NCBI GenBank assembly: GCA_011523115.1
Contig: WTHO01000266.1
Location: 1-8,039, forward strand
Length of the DNA: 8,039 bases
Origin: Halieaceae bacterium
GTDB lineage: Bacteria > Pseudomonadota > Gammaproteobacteria > Pseudomonadales > Halieaceae
Direction: 5' to 3'
Part shown: piece after piece, positions 6,865 to 8,039 of the stretch
How the letters are laid out: every line of letters begins with the position of its first letter
Numbering within the stretch: the stretch's first letter is position 1
Program-made: the position numbers and the translations under genes
Notes under the pieces: generated by a model
Database searches by the model: none
The model's input: only the letters and a program-made list of their open reading frames with translations
What the model was told of the DNA's origin: nothing

Positions 6865-8039
6865 TCATTCCTCCGGCGGAGGCGGGGCGAGCACCTCTCG
6901 CTGGCCATTACTTCCCATCTCGGACACTACCCCCGCAGCCTCCATGGTCTCGATCAATCGTGCAGCCCGGTTATATCCAATGCGAAGCTTTCTTTGCACA
7001 GAAGAGATAGAGGCGCGGCGGCTCCGGCAAACGTAATCGACCGCCTCGTCATAGAGCGCATCGGATTCAGGATCCTCGTCGTCTGAGGATGCAGACTGAA
7101 TCTCGGTCGCAGTCACGGGAGTCTGACCACCTTCATCGAGCAGGCCCTCAAGATACTGAGGATCGCCGCGCCGCTTCCAGTCCGCTACGACCCGATGCAC
7201 CTCGTCGTCGGAGCAAAAAGCCCCATGCACCCGCACCGGCACACTTGATCCCGCAGGCAGGTACAGCATGTCGCCATATCCGAGCAATTGATCCGCACCA
7301 CCCTGGTCAAGAATGGTCCGTGAGTCGACCCGGGAGCTGACTGAAAACGCAATACGCGAGGGGATATTGGCTTTGATCAGACCGGTGATGACGTCTACGG
7401 AGGGGCGCTGGGTTGCCAGCACCAGATGGATACCCGCGGCTCGCGCCTTCTGGGCAATGCGTGCAATCAACTCCTCGACCTTCTTACCCACGATCATCAT
7501 CATGTCTGCAAATTCGTCGATTACCACCACGATGCTCGGTAACTTCTCGAGCGCAGGATGCACCTGCTCTTCCTCGGTCAGCTCAAGGACGGGGTCAGGT
7601 TTCCACATGGGATCTGGAATGGGGTTACCACCCTTTTCTGCGTCCAGCACTTTCCGGTTATAACCTTGCAAGTTCCGAACGCCGAGAAGTGACATGAGCT
7701 TGTACCGACGTTCCATCTCGGCAACGCACCAGCGCAGGCCGTTGGCGGCATCCTTCATGTCGGTAATGACCGGCGTGAGCAGATGTGGGATGCCGTCATA
7801 AACTGACAGCTCCAGCATTTTCGGGTCAACAAGAATCATCCGCACATCGGCCGGGGTCGCTTTGTAGAGCAAGCTCACCAGCATACAGTTGACCCCGACA
7901 GACTTACCTGACCCCGTGGTACCCGCGACCAATACGTGGGGCATCTTTCCCAAATCGGCGACAACGGGAGAACCCGCAATATCGTGTCCGAGCGCGAACG
8001 TCAGCACAGACTTCGACTCATCGAAGGTTTTTGACGCCA
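6865..8039 (-). CDS. ftsK: DNA translocase FtsK, C-terminal motor and gamma domain (partial, 5' end outside window)
   Basis: Septum-anchored double-stranded DNA pump that moves the terminus region and activates XerCD recombination at dif during division. The frame is open through the right edge; about 390 codons plus the stop are visible, against 1329 residues in E. coli. The membrane-anchor and linker part is outside. Numbering from the first complete visible codon: [20 protein letters not shown] opens the RecA-like motor; Walker A GTTGSGKS (39-46, bases 7900-7923); [20 protein letters not shown] (71-90); Walker [13 protein letters not shown] (170-181); [36 protein letters not shown] (196-231); [21 protein letters not shown] (239-259). 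An acidic linker (about 300-328) leads to the winged-helix gamma domain. Its N-R-A-A-R-L-I-E stretch keeps Asn356, Arg360 and Glu363, the equivalents of E. coli N1296/R1300/E1303 that read KOPS. It is most likely first of the ftsK-lolA-rarA series, with lolA starting at the base after its stop. A GTG at 8005-8007 is an internal valine codon and not the start. Confidence 0.97.
   Translation of the reverse strand, partial: ASKTFDESKSVLTFALGHDIAGSPVVADLGKMPHVLVAGTTGSGKSVGVNCMLVSLLYKATPADVRMILVDPKMLELSVYDGIPHLLTPVITDMKDAANGLRWCVAEMERRYKLMSLLGVRNLQGYNRKVLDAEKGGNPIPDPMWKPDPVLELTEEEQVHPALEKLPSIVVVIDEFADMMMIVGKKVEELIARIAQKARAAGIHLVLATQRPSVDVITGLIKANIPSRIAFSVSSRVDSRTILDQGGADQLLGYGDMLYLPAGSSVPVRVHGAFCSDDEVHRVVADWKRRGDPQYLEGLLDEGGQTPVTATEIQSASSDDEDPESDALYDEAVDYVCRSRRASISSVQRKLRIGYNRAARLIETMEAAGVVSEMGSNGQREVLAPPPPEE
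6870..6874 (-). promoter_or_regulatory. Shine-Dalgarno of lolA inside the ftsK 3' end
   Basis: GGAGG on the minus strand lies 5 nt before the GTG start of lolA, within the last codons of ftsK. It supports the GTG as the real start and allows ribosomes finishing ftsK to reinitiate on lolA. Confidence 0.6.

Noticed and set aside
6862..6868. ATGA overlap of an ATG with the ftsK stop as the start of lolA.
   Set aside because: That ATG is out of frame with the LolA reading frame; the GTG at 6862-6864 is in frame, and has a Shine-Dalgarno at the right distance and a signal peptide.

Overview
This window looks like an ordinary core-chromosome segment of a gammaproteobacterium. The strongest evidence is the minus-strand order ftsK-lolA-rarA-serS, a cluster known from Gammaproteobacteria such as Escherichia and, with crcB inserted, Pseudomonas. 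The protein sequences and the moderately high GC (roughly 55-60% by eye) would fit a marine lineage such as the Cellvibrionales/Halieaceae, but that finer placement is a guess. I see no mobile elements, tRNA or rRNA genes, CRISPR arrays or broken genes.

Left part, plus strand (about 63-3440): a BamA/TamA-like (Omp85-type) outer-membrane beta-barrel protein without POTRA domains, followed after 36 bp by prc (tsp), the periplasmic tail-specific protease. The two probably form one transcription unit acting in the cell envelope. The barrel gene's reading frame is open to the left edge of the window, so its start at 63 is an inference.

Right part, minus strand (8039 down to 3496): the C-terminal motor and DNA-reading part of FtsK (its N-terminus lies outside the window), LolA (lipoprotein carrier), RarA (AAA+ ATPase at stalled forks) and SerS (seryl-tRNA synthetase). 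ftsK and lolA abut with no gap, and lolA and rarA are 11 bp apart, so they look co-transcribed. A 151-bp gap separates rarA from serS. prc and serS converge at about 3441-3495.

I found no clear new biological system. The non-textbook points are: (1) an interrupted inverted repeat in the serS leader, made of two DnaA-box-like sequences in opposite orientation, next to a start with no visible Shine-Dalgarno; (2) the pairing of an Omp85-like barrel gene with prc; (3) a barrel whose hallmark loop motif reads LPGY where an Arg-Gly-aromatic motif is expected; and (4) an acidic low-complexity insertion in the C-terminal domain of Prc. No stretch over 300 bases lacks a gene.
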